Below, one piece after another: positions 1-10,170 of a stretch of DNA of 64,000 nt (the stretch's first letter is position 1; every line of letters starts with the position of its first letter). The notes under the pieces were generated by a model. That model searched no databases. It saw only the letters and a program-made list of their open reading frames with translations, and had not been told where the DNA came from. The stretch covers positions 5,061,090 through 5,125,089 of the forward strand of contig CM040421.1 in assembly GCA_022702705.1 (NCBI GenBank), given 5' to 3'. This DNA comes from Papilionanthe hookeriana x Papilionanthe teres. Taxonomy: Eukaryota; Streptophyta; Magnoliopsida; Asparagales; Orchidaceae. The position numbers and the translations under genes are program-made.

Positions 1-545
1 TTCTCCTTTCTACTTTCTATTCCTACTCTAAATAAAAACTTAAAATGCAATGGAAGAATCTCCTAAATTCCTCTCTTCGAAATACAGTGAAGAACCTCTT
101 CAATTCTTCACTTCTTCACTTCTAAGATTTTCTTTAAATAGTAAACCAAAAGGTGCCTTGATGTCTCTTCAAAATGTGTCCAGATTCGATGTATCTACCA
201 AGGAACGCACCTCTTGATTCAGATTTGTCGCCCAAAGGAAGTTATGGACGTTACCACCAAGAGTTGCATCCATTCTCTTTTGAATTTAGCGCCAAATCTA
301 ATTAAAGTTTGATTTATAACTGTGGCGGCTAAGCGCCGGCCCAGCGGCACTTAGCCTCCAGTGCCAATTTTTTTATTTTTCATTTTTTTGCTCCAAATTT
401 GATCCAATTTTGCTCTTTTCATCATGACCATTCATTTTCATCATACCTGCAAGAAAAACACAAAATGCCTTCCCAGTAAAGTGCAATATCATTAAAAATA
501 GGAATAAAAATGTGCATAAAAATACTATATATTTTAGGTGTATCA
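1..545 (-). mobile_element. Partial LTR of a second Athila-like element
   Basis: The layout resembles the Athila LTRs at 950-2484 and 13044-14567: a GC-rich inverted motif (about 323-357, GGCGGCTAAGCGCC and neighbours), then a T-rich stretch, then a tail close in wording to the other LTRs (a 'gtgcaatatcattaaaaata' type stretch), ending in ..TATCA at 545. Read on the minus strand it would begin TGATACACC, as an LTR should. To the right there is no polypurine tract; the sequence passes directly into copy A (homologous to about 52600). So this is either the outer end of a 5' LTR or a solo LTR; the remainder lies left of the window. Confidence 0.6.
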
Positions 546-949
546 ACGACCTTGGAATCCTAAGACGAGTTAGGTGTTACACTGCTCAATATGATTGCAC
601 AGGAGTCTAAAGGAAAGTTGAGGATTTATGTCATACTAGGCAAACAACCTCAAAGTTCTACGACTTGTTATTTAATTATAAGGAAAGAGATTTACTGTTG
701 TAGACATGTTTACTCTCTTGAAGATGTTCTCCTGTAGGTTCTCGTCATGCTGCCCGCCGTGCATGCTCCAAGCTCCTCATTGAAGCAGCAGTCCTAAGGT
801 CTAAGGTTCAAATGGTTTTACCATGTTTGTTCAAATGTTTTGGCTTTGGTTATTGTTGTTGTTGTTGTGGTTCAAGTATTTTATTTGAGGTAATTTTAAT
901 TAACTAGAGCGATACCAGTTAGGCCACGGTTCTCTCATTCCGGCCTCAC
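546..949. repeat. Copy A of large LTR-like repeat, left arm
   Basis: This stretch aligns by eye with about 52590-52975 in copy B. Shared landmarks are a GAGTTAGG..TTACAC stretch, 'gttgaggatttatgt', 'gctcctcattg', and a distal CACGGTTC(T/C)CTCATTCCGGC block. Copy A is interrupted at 949 by the Athila insertion and resumes at 14573. Copy B shows the uninterrupted site. Confidence 0.7.
945..949. repeat. Target site duplication of Athila element (left)
   Basis: CTCAC directly precedes the element end TGACCC and is repeated perfectly at 14568-14572. A 5-bp TSD is usual for LTR retrotransposons. Confidence 0.93.
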
Positions 950-986
950 TGACCCACTTTTTATATGTTTGCAAATTATGTTAATA

Positions 987-1011
987 GCAACGGCACCAAA
1001 AACTTGATCCC
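987..1011 (-). other. Vestigial primer-binding site inside 3' LTR
   Basis: The minus strand contains TGGTGCCGTTGC preceded by GGGATCAAGTTTT, matching the real LTR-end/PBS junction (GGGTCAAGTTTT then TGGCGCCGTTGC). It lies about 37 bp inside the LTR end. The same structure is in the 5' LTR at 13081-13105. Confidence 0.75.
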
Positions 1012-2041
1012 TCTTTAATATATATATATGTATATATTTGATTTTATGATGGAATGTTTAATGTAGATTCTACGCAAGTATACGTATCGTATCAAGTAAT
1101 ACAGGGCTCTAGTGGAGTCCTGGTTATCGATCCCACAAGGAAGTTTTTAACAGATTTGTATCAGCTAAAATTTAAAGGAATTACTTACTAATATAGTAAT
1201 CGGAAATTTAAAGTAACTAAAGCAACTAAAGTAAACTAATGCTTGAAATAAAGTTGATTTAAATAATTCAGAAAAAGTATCATTCTCCTTGTTTTTAGAA
1301 AATTAAGTGAATGATGAATCTAAATAAAATTTTTTGAATTGTATTGTGACAAATAGGAGCATTCCTATTCTTTACCCTTTGGTCCAGGTGTAAAGAACAT
1401 TGACTAATCTTATGTTTGATTACTGAATCTGTGGCTAGGCTGGGAGGATACTGGCCGCCACTTCAGAGCTCCCACGTTCCCCTCACTCGAGGGCTAACAT
1501 CTACACTTCAACTCTCAAACAATAGGACCAAATTGAATATTTTAGTCTGTCACACTAAAATGTCCAATTCTACGTCCGATAAATAATATTTCCCTATTTA
1601 TTTGCACCCTCCTTCCAAGGCTTTTGACTTCCCTAAATATTGGATGTAATTTTTACTATAGTTGATAATTCAACATATTTTAACAAATCAATTGGTCAGA
1701 TTGAAAGTAAATTAAGTTTTAAGTAAAAATTATCACAACTTATTTTAATATATTAGGTACTTCTATTTAATTTCATCAATTCGCATAATTTTCATAAACA
1801 AGGAGAAAGACTAAGAAAACTACTCAGAATGCATGGGAATAAAACAAAGCATGGATTTCATTTAAAGTTAACAACAATAAAAAAAGATACTTATCTTAAT
1901 TTCCTCCCCAAGCAGACTCCTTGAAGTTCCTTTGACTTTTCCTTCTAGTACAGCACACTTCTAACTCACTAAAGATACACTAAGACTCTCTAAATAGACA
2001 CACTGAAGACTCCAGAGACACACACAGACACTAGAATTCGG

Positions 2042-2057
2042 CCTCTATTTATAGAGG
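2042..2057 (-). promoter_or_regulatory. TATA box of Athila 3' LTR
   Basis: Identical to 14126-14141 (CTATAAATAG core on the minus strand). In a 3' LTR this could drive read-out transcription into the left flank. Confidence 0.65.
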
Positions 2058-2128
2058 TAGGCAAAGGTCCATGGGATGCTTAAACACCTCTTCAAAAAGC
2101 ATCCAGGTTCAATATATTTTGCATTTTG

Positions 2129-2312
2129 AACTGTCTCGCCATCGGCGAGAAACGACCTCGCCGTCAGCGGGGCTTCTAGAAGGTCTTCAAACCTCGCGAT
2201 CTCGCTTTCGGCGGGCTCGGGCTCGCTGTCGGCGAGGTAGTTATAATTCCTTCAGAAATTCTCCTCATGATCTCGCCGTCGGCGGCCTCGATCTCGCCGT
2301 CGACGACTTAGT
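2129..2312. repeat. CpG-rich palindrome cluster in U3 (3' LTR)
   Basis: Several copies of CTCGCCGTCGGCGAG or close variants (CTCGCTGTCGGCGAG, CTCGCCGTCAGCGGG), each a short near-perfect inverted repeat, stand out against an AT-rich background. The cluster is upstream of the TATA box in element sense and is conserved in the other LTR. Confidence 0.85.
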
Positions 2313-2484
2313 TCATTTTGCATGAATTTCTTTCTTTTTGATACAAATTCGCTCCATTTCATGCTTTTTGCTTCTATCACTTATAAATCTTCGTTCCTAC
2401 AGTAAAATAAAGAAAATACCTTTCTTAAAAGTGCAATTTCATCAAAAATAGATATGAGTTTCTTAATATATTTTTCTGTGATCA

Positions 2485-2500
2485 AAATCCCCCAAACTTA
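2485..2500 (-). other. Athila polypurine tract
   Basis: On the minus strand TAAGTTTGGGGGATTT directly precedes the 3' LTR start TGATCA. It primes plus-strand DNA synthesis in LTR retroelements. Confidence 0.9.
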
Positions 2501-3897
2501 ATTATTACTTGTCCTCAAGTAATTTTAATACTAAATAAAAAATAATGATTTCTGTAATAGAATTTTTCAATTCAGATATATTATGTATTAAATTTAAATA
2601 ACATTATAGTAAAGTTGAATAGAAATATTTCTAAGTAATTAAATTAACTTTATAGATATAAGATTATCTAGTTATCGAATCTAAGATTTCTAGCTTTCTA
2701 TTTATTTCGGAATGACTATATTTTAAAAGAGTAAATTACTTAAGATATTTAAATGATAGGAAGTTCAAGAAAACACTATTTAGTAAAATACTAATCCATA
2801 TATATAAGTTTAGAAATATAATTAAGTTTTACCCTTTAGGTTGAATCCATTGAAGCCAATTTTTGATAAGCCATCTCCTCAAGCTTCTCCTCACTTATAT
2901 TTTTCTTTTCTTTTCTCTTTTTTTCTTCTTTTTGGATTGATTTTTAATCCTTCTCTTTTTTTTTTCTTTTTTTTTAAGTGAGGATTACTGTATCTGGATA
3001 ACCTGTTAATAATTTTGAACTTCAACTTTCTCTTCCTAAATTTGAAACTTAAAATATTTCTTTGCTTATATGTATTTCATAGCCTTTACTTCATTGAGTT
3101 TCAATCCTTTCTTTTTCACTTAAATACTTAAGAATTTCAATTTTTAGAATATAGTTTCCATTACTTTAAATAGTTTACTACATTCTTATTCCTTTTAACC
3201 AAATATCTTATTCCATTAATTAATTGAAATACCAGAAACATTTTATTTAACTTTCTATAATAATTAAATAAAGTAATTCATGTTTATTGAATTGAAAAAC
3301 TACTATAGAAAATCATTTGATAATAATTTTTGAAAATAGAAATTGAGAACAATTTAATAATTAAATTTGTATTTTTATCTTCCCCCAAACTTAAATTTTT
3401 CTATCTATATTAAATAGTGAAAAGGGAAAGTATATAGTAAAGTTCATCATACCTTTGAGCTTTAGGTATTTCTTTTCTTTGAAATTTTTGCAGGCTTTTT
3501 CATTACTTACAGAACCTGTACTGTTAGTATTCTTCCACATATAGTATTTAAAAGAAAGTGCGAGGATGAAATTTTAAAATAAGTATAACAAACTGAAAAC
3601 TTAATCTATTACTACACATACAATCAATTAACCTACTTTAAAACATATTAAAACAATCTAAACAATATTAAAAGTTCATAACTTATAAAAAAAAATTTAA
3701 ACAACACATTAAAGAAAGACTAACATCCTATCTAAAAGAAAAAAATTACAAACTAATTTAACACACATAAGAAGTCTAATATCACGGCATAAGGAAACAT
3801 ACCAACATCCATAGTCCACAGAAAGTACAGAATAATTACACACAGAATAATAAAGTTTCCAAAATAACAACAAATCTAAACAAACTAAACAAAGGCT
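2501..3897 (-). other. Athila 3' non-coding region
   Basis: About 1.4 kb of AT-rich sequence between the end of the last ORF2-like frame and the 3' LTR. It includes a pyrimidine-rich stretch (about 2880-2975) and the PPT-like tract at 3378-3394. I see no coding frame in it. Confidence 0.6.
3378..3394 (-). other. Second PPT-like tract in Athila
   Basis: The minus strand reads TTAAGTTTGGGGGAAGA, near-identical in its core to the true PPT but about 0.9 kb upstream of it. No LTR sequence follows it. Confidence 0.5.
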
Positions 3898-5130
3898 CTA
3901 ATCTTCTGCATCAAAATCCCAGGCTATATCTTCTCCCTGATCTCCAGGCTGAGAAGGCTGAGCAGGTTGGTACTGTGTATAGCGGGGGCACTCAGGAAAG
4001 ACAACATCTAAATCACCACTCCTATATCGACGTTCAGCCTCATAATATGCAATTTCGTATTTTGAATGTCGTTGGAGATATTCGCTATCATAATCGTGTC
4101 TTCTTTCCAAGCCTCCGATCCTTTGGTCTATATGCCCAAATCTTCTTTCCATATTTTCTTCAAATAACTCAAAACTTTTTCTACTCAGGGTTAGCTCATT
4201 CATCGGATCTTGAAGGGTAGGAGTGGTGTACTGAGGGGGTTCATAACTAGTAGAGGGTATATCTCTACTTGAAGAAGGTACATAATCCCTTGTCCCGGAT
4301 CTCCATCCTTCGTGGGATTCATATTTCTTTATATTAGCACGAGTAATGGGTTTCATAGGTTCAACCCATTCCTCATCATCTCTTGCCTCTACCCCGGATA
4401 ATTGGCGAGTGCATAGATAAGACCGGGATGTCCTAGTCCTCCTCCACTTTCATTTCTTGAGGTGGCTAATATATTCTTATAAATTACACTTCCCACATTA
4501 ATACTCTTTTGGTTCCGAATACGAAATTCGGATAGCTACTCTATCTCTTGTTACCTCACTATAGTGGAAGGTAGGTAACAAAGTAGAACAAATAAAATAG
4601 TGTCAGGCTTTAGATGTTGCATTTAATATAGAAAGAGAGAAGTTTACTCGTTCTCGCTGCTTTATCTTCCAGACGCCTTTCCCATCAGTGAGAAAGTCGA
4701 TCACCTCTTCCAGTGGTCCTTCCATAGTTCCAAAAGTTTCATACTCACTGGTGTAGGTGTCTCTTACCTCGTAATAAGCGTTTATTCTAGCAGCGTTGAA
4801 TTCCACAAAAAATCCTCTAACCTTAACCGGTGCATCTTCAGCCTGTGTTAAATTCGCATAAAATTCCTTTACCACTTCTACAGCTGCTCTGTTAGTCACG
4901 AAACATAAATTTTCCCATCCTCGTTCCTTAATGATTCACTCAACTTCTCCTCCAAGACTTTTGAAAACTCGATCTTGAATGCATGTTCTGGCTTGTATAT
5001 TGTGAAAATATCTTGATTGTGCCCTTGCATTCACAAAACGAGTTTCGTCGTAATCCACCCGTCGCTTTTGTCGTGGAGCCACTTTCGATCTGTGAAATTT
5101 GCAAAAATTTTAACTAAACTCCCAAATATT
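3898..5130 (-). pseudogene. Athila ORF2-like module 2 (Transposase_32-type domain plus acidic tail)
   Basis: The minus strand, read across at least one stop and frameshift, gives a block of the 'putative plant transposon protein' type found in ORF2 of plant retroelements. It has a VDYDETRFV start, an ERGWENLCF motif, then VVKEFYANL, VRGFFVEF and INAYYEV (about 5090-4650). After a gap, the C-terminal part (4356-3898, 152 residues) is rich in Ser, Pro, Tyr and Glu, carries a predicted helical stretch (SFELFEENMERRF...GLERR) and ends WDFDAED. In Athila the position after integrase is that of the env-like ORF; I see no convincing transmembrane segment here, so an envelope role is not supported. 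It resembles module 1 (6019-7160). Confidence 0.6.
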
Positions 5131-5429
5131 ACTAAGAAGGCTTCCTACAACATCTAAAATCCTTTTAAATCAATTTCCATGAAATTCTTCCAAGTATTTT
5201 CTCCTCATTTCGAAATTTTTCAAAATTTCCCAATGTAGAAGAAATCCATGGTGAAAATAAAAAATTTTTGCATAGGAGTGAAGCTCTTACCAAGGGAAGA
5301 TGAAATCCGGTGTCAAAAAGTGTTGAAATAGCCTCAAATCCAAGATCTCTCAAGCCACTAGGTCGGTTTTTTCGAAGTTTTGAGGAATGGGATGATGAAT
5401 AGTGTCGGTTGATCGAGTCGAATATAGGT

Positions 5430-5592
5430 CTTTTCGCGATCTCGCTGTCGGCGAGATTTTTCTCGCCGTCGGCCAGCTAATTAATTTGATAAGGCAAAAG
5501 TTTCGGGAAAAATCCGCCGTCGGCGAGCTCGGTCTCGCTGTCAGCGGGTTTTCTCGTTGTCGGCGAGATAATTCTCGCCGTCGGCGAGATCC
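5430..5592. repeat. Internal CpG palindrome cluster before ORF2 module 2
   Basis: About seven CTCGCCGTCGGCGAG-like units, the same motif as in the LTR U3. In element sense it lies just upstream of the second ORF2-like module (5130-3898). Confidence 0.85.
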
Positions 5593-6018
5593 CAAAAATT
5601 TTTAAATTTTTGAAATTCGTCAATCATTTTCAACCTCGATTTGCCCTTAATCAATCTTCCGATCACTTAATTTAATAACAGTATGAAGATTAGATACTTA
5701 TACTCACAAAAAGTTCACACAACACAAACAATATAACTTTATATATGAAATCCATGAGACTTACAAACTTCACACTAACAACTTAACAACATACTTAACT
5801 TAAATGTTCAAATCCATAATACTCAGCATCGCAATCCACACCACAACACTCTAAATGCTGAGACATAACAATTACAAATAATCTCATCAAATCTCGAGAT
5901 GATCAAATTAAAATTCAAATCATAATAAAACCTAAATCCAAATCAACACATATATACACAAATATATGACATAAAATAGAAATATTTCCTACTCCTCGAT
6001 TGTCCGAACTATCATCCT

Positions 6019-7160
6019 CTACGATATTCCCGATGCGACGCGAGTGCACAAATAAATTGTAGAAAGACTCGAAAGGAATTCGCAAGTAGATTCTTCATTA
6101 ATCCACTCTTTTTGTCTCGGTAAATGAATAAAACTGGCCTCTAGATGTCCAGTATGATCAAAGTGCTCCTTCATCCTCCAGTCAATGTGATCAAACATAT
6201 CAGAGATATTGTCGATGGAATTCATCACATTTTGCAATTCTTTCTCCAATCTTTTAATCTTCTTCAGAATGAAATTTGTTTTATCAGTAAAGGGCCTTGC
6301 TAAAGGATTGTTCTGTGATGCTTTGTCAGAAATAATGGTAATCTCATCATTGTTATCCAAAGTTGGAAACATATCCGTAGGATCAAGTGGTTTCCATGGC
6401 AAAAGTACTTTTTCCAAGCCTCATAAGAAACTTGGTATCGATCGCATAAAGCAAATATAGTCGATGGGTGTCCAAGTCCATGAACCGGTCCATGCACAAT
6501 CAATCCCGATGCGAGACTTTACTATAATTGATCCAACATCGATAGGTAGTCGATTTGAATACGGTAGTTTAATATAGCGCATTACTTTGAAACTTTATTT
6601 ACCCTCATAGTAGGTAATAATTTTGATGAGATAAATAAATGCCAATGCTTCGAGACGAGGTTAAGAAGTGATGCGAGAAAAGCCGACATACCCGTCTTCG
6701 CGTAACTCCCAATCATCAGGTTCGTCGGTCAGGTATCTATAGATCTCGTTCATATTGTATCTTGAAGGCATAAAGTTGGAATAATGACAGACAGAGGTAT
6801 TCTCTATAGAAAATAATTCATTTACCCTTGAAAGAGTAAATGTTACCCATCTTCCTCTGACGTAGACATTTCCATTGTTGATCGCATGTAGATTAGAGTA
6901 AAACTCTTTAACTACTTGGAATAACTACAGCGGATGTCGTATAACAAAATACCTCCCAATGCCGCTTGTGCGATCATTTCTTCAATTTTTGTGGTGGAAT
7001 TCTCTACTCCTCTGTTGAAAAATCTCCTTTCTTTAATAAGTCTTTTCTTCATCAAGCCTTTGTTGAAGATACGCTGCGCCTCCGAACTGATGAATTTTCT
7101 TCAGTTGAAAACTTCAGTTTTTGTGATTTATAAGAATTTGGTGGCCATTTTGGATTGAAA
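6019..7160 (-). pseudogene. Athila ORF2-like module 1 (Transposase_32-type domain)
   Basis: The minus-strand sequence from about 6940 to 6665 reads VVKEFYSNL, VYVRGRWVTF, VNELFSI, YLTDEPDDWELREDG. This is the same domain order as module 2 (VVKEFYANL, VRGFFVEF, INAYYEV, FLTDGKG). The downstream part (6417-6019) has a coiled-coil-like stretch (ILKKIKRLEKELQNVMNSI) and a tail with IYLCTR, also seen near 4410 after module 2. Stops and frame changes break it. The shared order, tail motif and upstream palindromes suggest modules 1 and 2 arose by an old tandem duplication. Confidence 0.55.
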
Positions 7161-7284
7161 GGATTGGTCTCTAGTCATTTCTAAGGAAGAAAACAGTGTA
7201 AAATTGGAATTGGGATAATTTCCTACAAAGAAATGGCTTAGAATCGTCCAAAACCGCACGAAAATTATTAAGAAACCAAATTTT

Positions 7285-7405
7285 CAACTACCTCGCCGTC
7301 AGCGGGAAGTTTCTCGCCGTCGGTGAGCTAGTTATAAAACTGAATTAAATCATGGCACACGATCTCGCTGTCAGCGGGCTCGGGCTCGCTGTCGGCGAGA
7401 TTCGT
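7285..7405. repeat. Internal CpG palindrome cluster before ORF2 module 1
   Basis: Four palindromic units. About 40 bp around 7366-7403 nearly matches the LTR segment at about 2200-2240, including a GGGCTCGGGCTCGCTGTCGG core. It lies between integrase and the first ORF2-like module. Confidence 0.85.
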
Positions 7406-7618
7406 AAAAATCGCCCATTTTTCGCTCTGGTCCAAATATTTTCTGATCTCATCATATAGGTTTGAATTTGTGATGATTCTAATTAAAAATTTGAGTAGTA
7501 AGATTTGTTTTAATAATATAGACTCACTAATTTGTAGATAATTTAAAAATAAAAGACTTCTATGGGTTGCCTCCCATAAAGCGCTTGGTTTAACGTCGTC
7601 AGCCCGACCTAATTTCAG

Positions 7619-8866
7619 TTAGTAATCAGGTTGACTAATCATTAAAACCTCTTTAAAATTTGGTCTTCTACCTTCGAAATATGGTTTTAATCTATGTCCG
7701 TTTACCGTAAATCTATGTCCTGTTTTTGGATCTTCAATTTCTATAGTTCCATATGAAAATATTTGAGTTATGGTGAAAGGTCCTAACCATCGAGATTTCA
7801 ATTTCCCAGGAAATAATTTCAATCTAGTATTATATAGTAGAACTTCTTGTCCTGGTTCAAAATTTCTCTGATTAATCTTCCGATCATGCCATAATTTCAT
7901 CCTTTCTTTATAAATCCTATCGTTATCATATGATTCATTCCTTAATTCTTCCAATTCATTTAATTGCAGACAATCTCTTTTCACCAGACTTCTTTCATAT
8001 TATAATTAAATTCTTTAATCGCCCAATATGCTTTATGTTCTAATTCAATCTGGTAAGTGGCAAGTTTTTCCATATATAAGCCTATAAGGAGTCATTCCAA
8101 TCGGAGTTTTATAAGCAGATCTCGTATGCCCATAATGCGAGTATCTAGTCTTATAGACCGATCTAATCTATTAGGGTTTACAGACTTTTCTAATATACGC
8201 TTAATCTCTCGATTAGAAACTTTAGCTAATCCACTAGTTTGTGGATGATAAGCAGTTGATATTTTATGCATAATATTATAATTTTCTACTAGTTTGTGAT
8301 TATATTTGTTTCTAAAATGAGTTCCTCCGTCAGTGATAATCACTCTCGGCATTCCAAATCTAGTAAAAATATTTTTCATTAAAAAATTTTGAAACACTTT
8401 TAGCATCACACCTAGGTAAAGCTTCTGCTTCGATCCATTTGGAAACATAATCAACAGCTACTAATATATATGAGTTTCCAAATGAAGGAATAAAAGGTCC
8501 CATGAAATCTAATCCCCAAACATCAAAAATTTCAACTTCTAATATAAAATTCAGAGGCATTTTATTTTTTCTTGATATGTTTCCTACTCTTTGGAATTTA
8601 TCGCAGGTTTTTATATATTTATATACATCTCTAAATAGAGTAGGCCAATAGAATCTAGATTGTAGAATTTTATACGCAGTTTTATCTGTCCCAAAATGTC
8701 CTCCAAAATCAGAATCATGACATTTTTGAATGATTGGTTCAGTTTCTTCATAAGGCACGCATCTTCTAATAATTAGATCCTTACATTGCTTATATAAGTA
8801 TGGTTCATCCCAAAAGTATGTTTTAGTATCATGAATGAATTTTTTCTGTTGTTGTAAAGTTAACAT
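7619..8866 (-). pseudogene. Athila integrase region
   Basis: The region is read in three minus-strand pieces (8866-8360, 8454-8092, 7984-7619), so it has two breaks. The zinc-binding HHCC part is at about 8710-8560; its CDKC is CDKF here, losing the last Cys. The catalytic core shows WGLDFMGPF (first Asp) and IITDGGTHF (second Asp). The third catalytic residue, Glu in the family motif TSGxAEVSNRE, is Lys (codon 8221-8223, AAA), 35 residues after the second Asp. The C-terminal piece has the GPY-type stretch RWLGPFTITQIF and ends with NGHRLKPYFEG. The enzyme would insert element DNA into the genome; this copy should be inactive. Confidence 0.9.
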
Positions 8867-8931
8867 AGGTGGTAAAATATCACTTACAATATAATTTACT
8901 ATATCAGCATACCAAGGTAATTTCCACTCAT

Positions 8932-10170
8932 TTATATTATAAAGTTGTTCATCGGAAAAGCGTCTAAAATTTCATTATCGATATCGGATAATTCATGATA
9001 TTCTAATCTTGATAAATGATCCGCAATTTGATTATCGAGTTCCTTTTTGTTAATGATCTCAAAATCAAATTCTTGCATTAATAATATCCATCTAATTAAT
9101 CTTGGTTTAGAATCTTTCTTTTGCATTAAATACTTTATAGCGAGTGATCGGTATGTACTAATACATTTAGTTCCTATTAGATAATGCCGAAATTTATTAA
9201 AAGCATATACAATCTGCTAATAATTCTCTTTCGATAATCGTATAATTTATTTCGACATCATTTAGAGTTTTACTAGCATAGTATATAATTTTTAAAATCT
9301 TATCATATCTTTGCCCAGAAACTGCTCCTATAGCATAATCACTAGCATCACACATAAGCTCAAATTGTTTCTCCCAATTAGGTGAAACTATTATAGGTGC
9401 TGTAATTAGTTTATCTTTTAATAATTCGAAAGCATTCAGGCATTTAATTGTAAATTCAAATTTCTTGTCCTTTTCAAGAAGTTGGCATAGAGGTTTAGTA
9501 ATTTTTGAAAAATCTTTAATATAAAGTCTGTAGAATCCAGCATGTCCAAGAAAACTTCTTACCCCTTTCACCGTAGTTGGAGGTGGTAATTTAGCTATAA
9601 CTTGAATTTTTGCAGGGTCTACTTCCATGCCCTTTTCTGAAATTTTATGCCCTAATACAATGCGCTCTGTAACCATAAATTGACATTTCTCCCAATTAAG
9701 AACTAAATTAGTTTTCTCACATACTTCAAATACTTTTTCAAGATGATTTAAGAATGTGTCAAATGTTGTTCCAAATATAGAGAAATCATCCATAAATACT
9801 TCTATTCCATTATCAACTAATTTACTAAATATATACATCATACATCTCTGGAATGTTGCTGGTGCATTACATAATCCAAAAGGCATCATTCGAAAAGTGA
9901 AAGTTCCATAAGGACTAGTAAATGTAGTTTTCTCTTGATCCTCAGGAGCAATTTGTATTTGATGATAACCGGTGTATCCATCTAAGAAACAAAAATATTT
10001 ATGTCCGGCTAATCTATCTAACATCTGGTCTAGAAATGGTAAAGGGAAGTGATCTTTCCTGGTAGCTGTGTTTAATTTTCTATAATCAATACATATTCGC
10101 CATCCAAGTAACTTGTCTTATAGGGATAAGATCATTATTTTCATTAGCTTTTACGGTCACTCCTCCTTTC
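8932..10170 (-). pseudogene. Athila reverse transcriptase and RNase H region
   Basis: The RT palm is in 10024-9197. It shows FLDGYTGYHQI (motif A), YGTFTFRMMPFGLCNAPATFQ, and FMDDFSIFG with the catalytic DD intact; then FLGHAGFYR and the connection to RNase H (FELMCDASDYAIGAV, with its first Asp). The RT N-terminus lies in a different frame between 10170 and 10025. The RNase H end (9126-8932) has IADHLSRLE. Frame breaks near 10030-10170 and 9130-9195 disrupt the polyprotein. It would copy element RNA into DNA inside the virus-like particle. Confidence 0.92.

Larger units (their letters stand above)
950..2484 (-). repeat. Athila 3' LTR (left LTR)
   Basis: On the minus strand it starts TGATCACAG and ends GGGTCA. 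It pairs with 13044-14567. It lies next to the PPT, so it is the 3' LTR of a minus-strand element. It contains a TATA box at 2042-2057, a palindrome cluster upstream of it, and a vestigial PBS at 987-1011. Confidence 0.95.

Noticed and set aside
5350..5605. Arg/Ser-rich short frames at 5350-5605, 2071-2325 and 14281-14463
   Set aside because: They are translations of the CTCGCCGTCGGCGAG palindrome arrays, not proteins.
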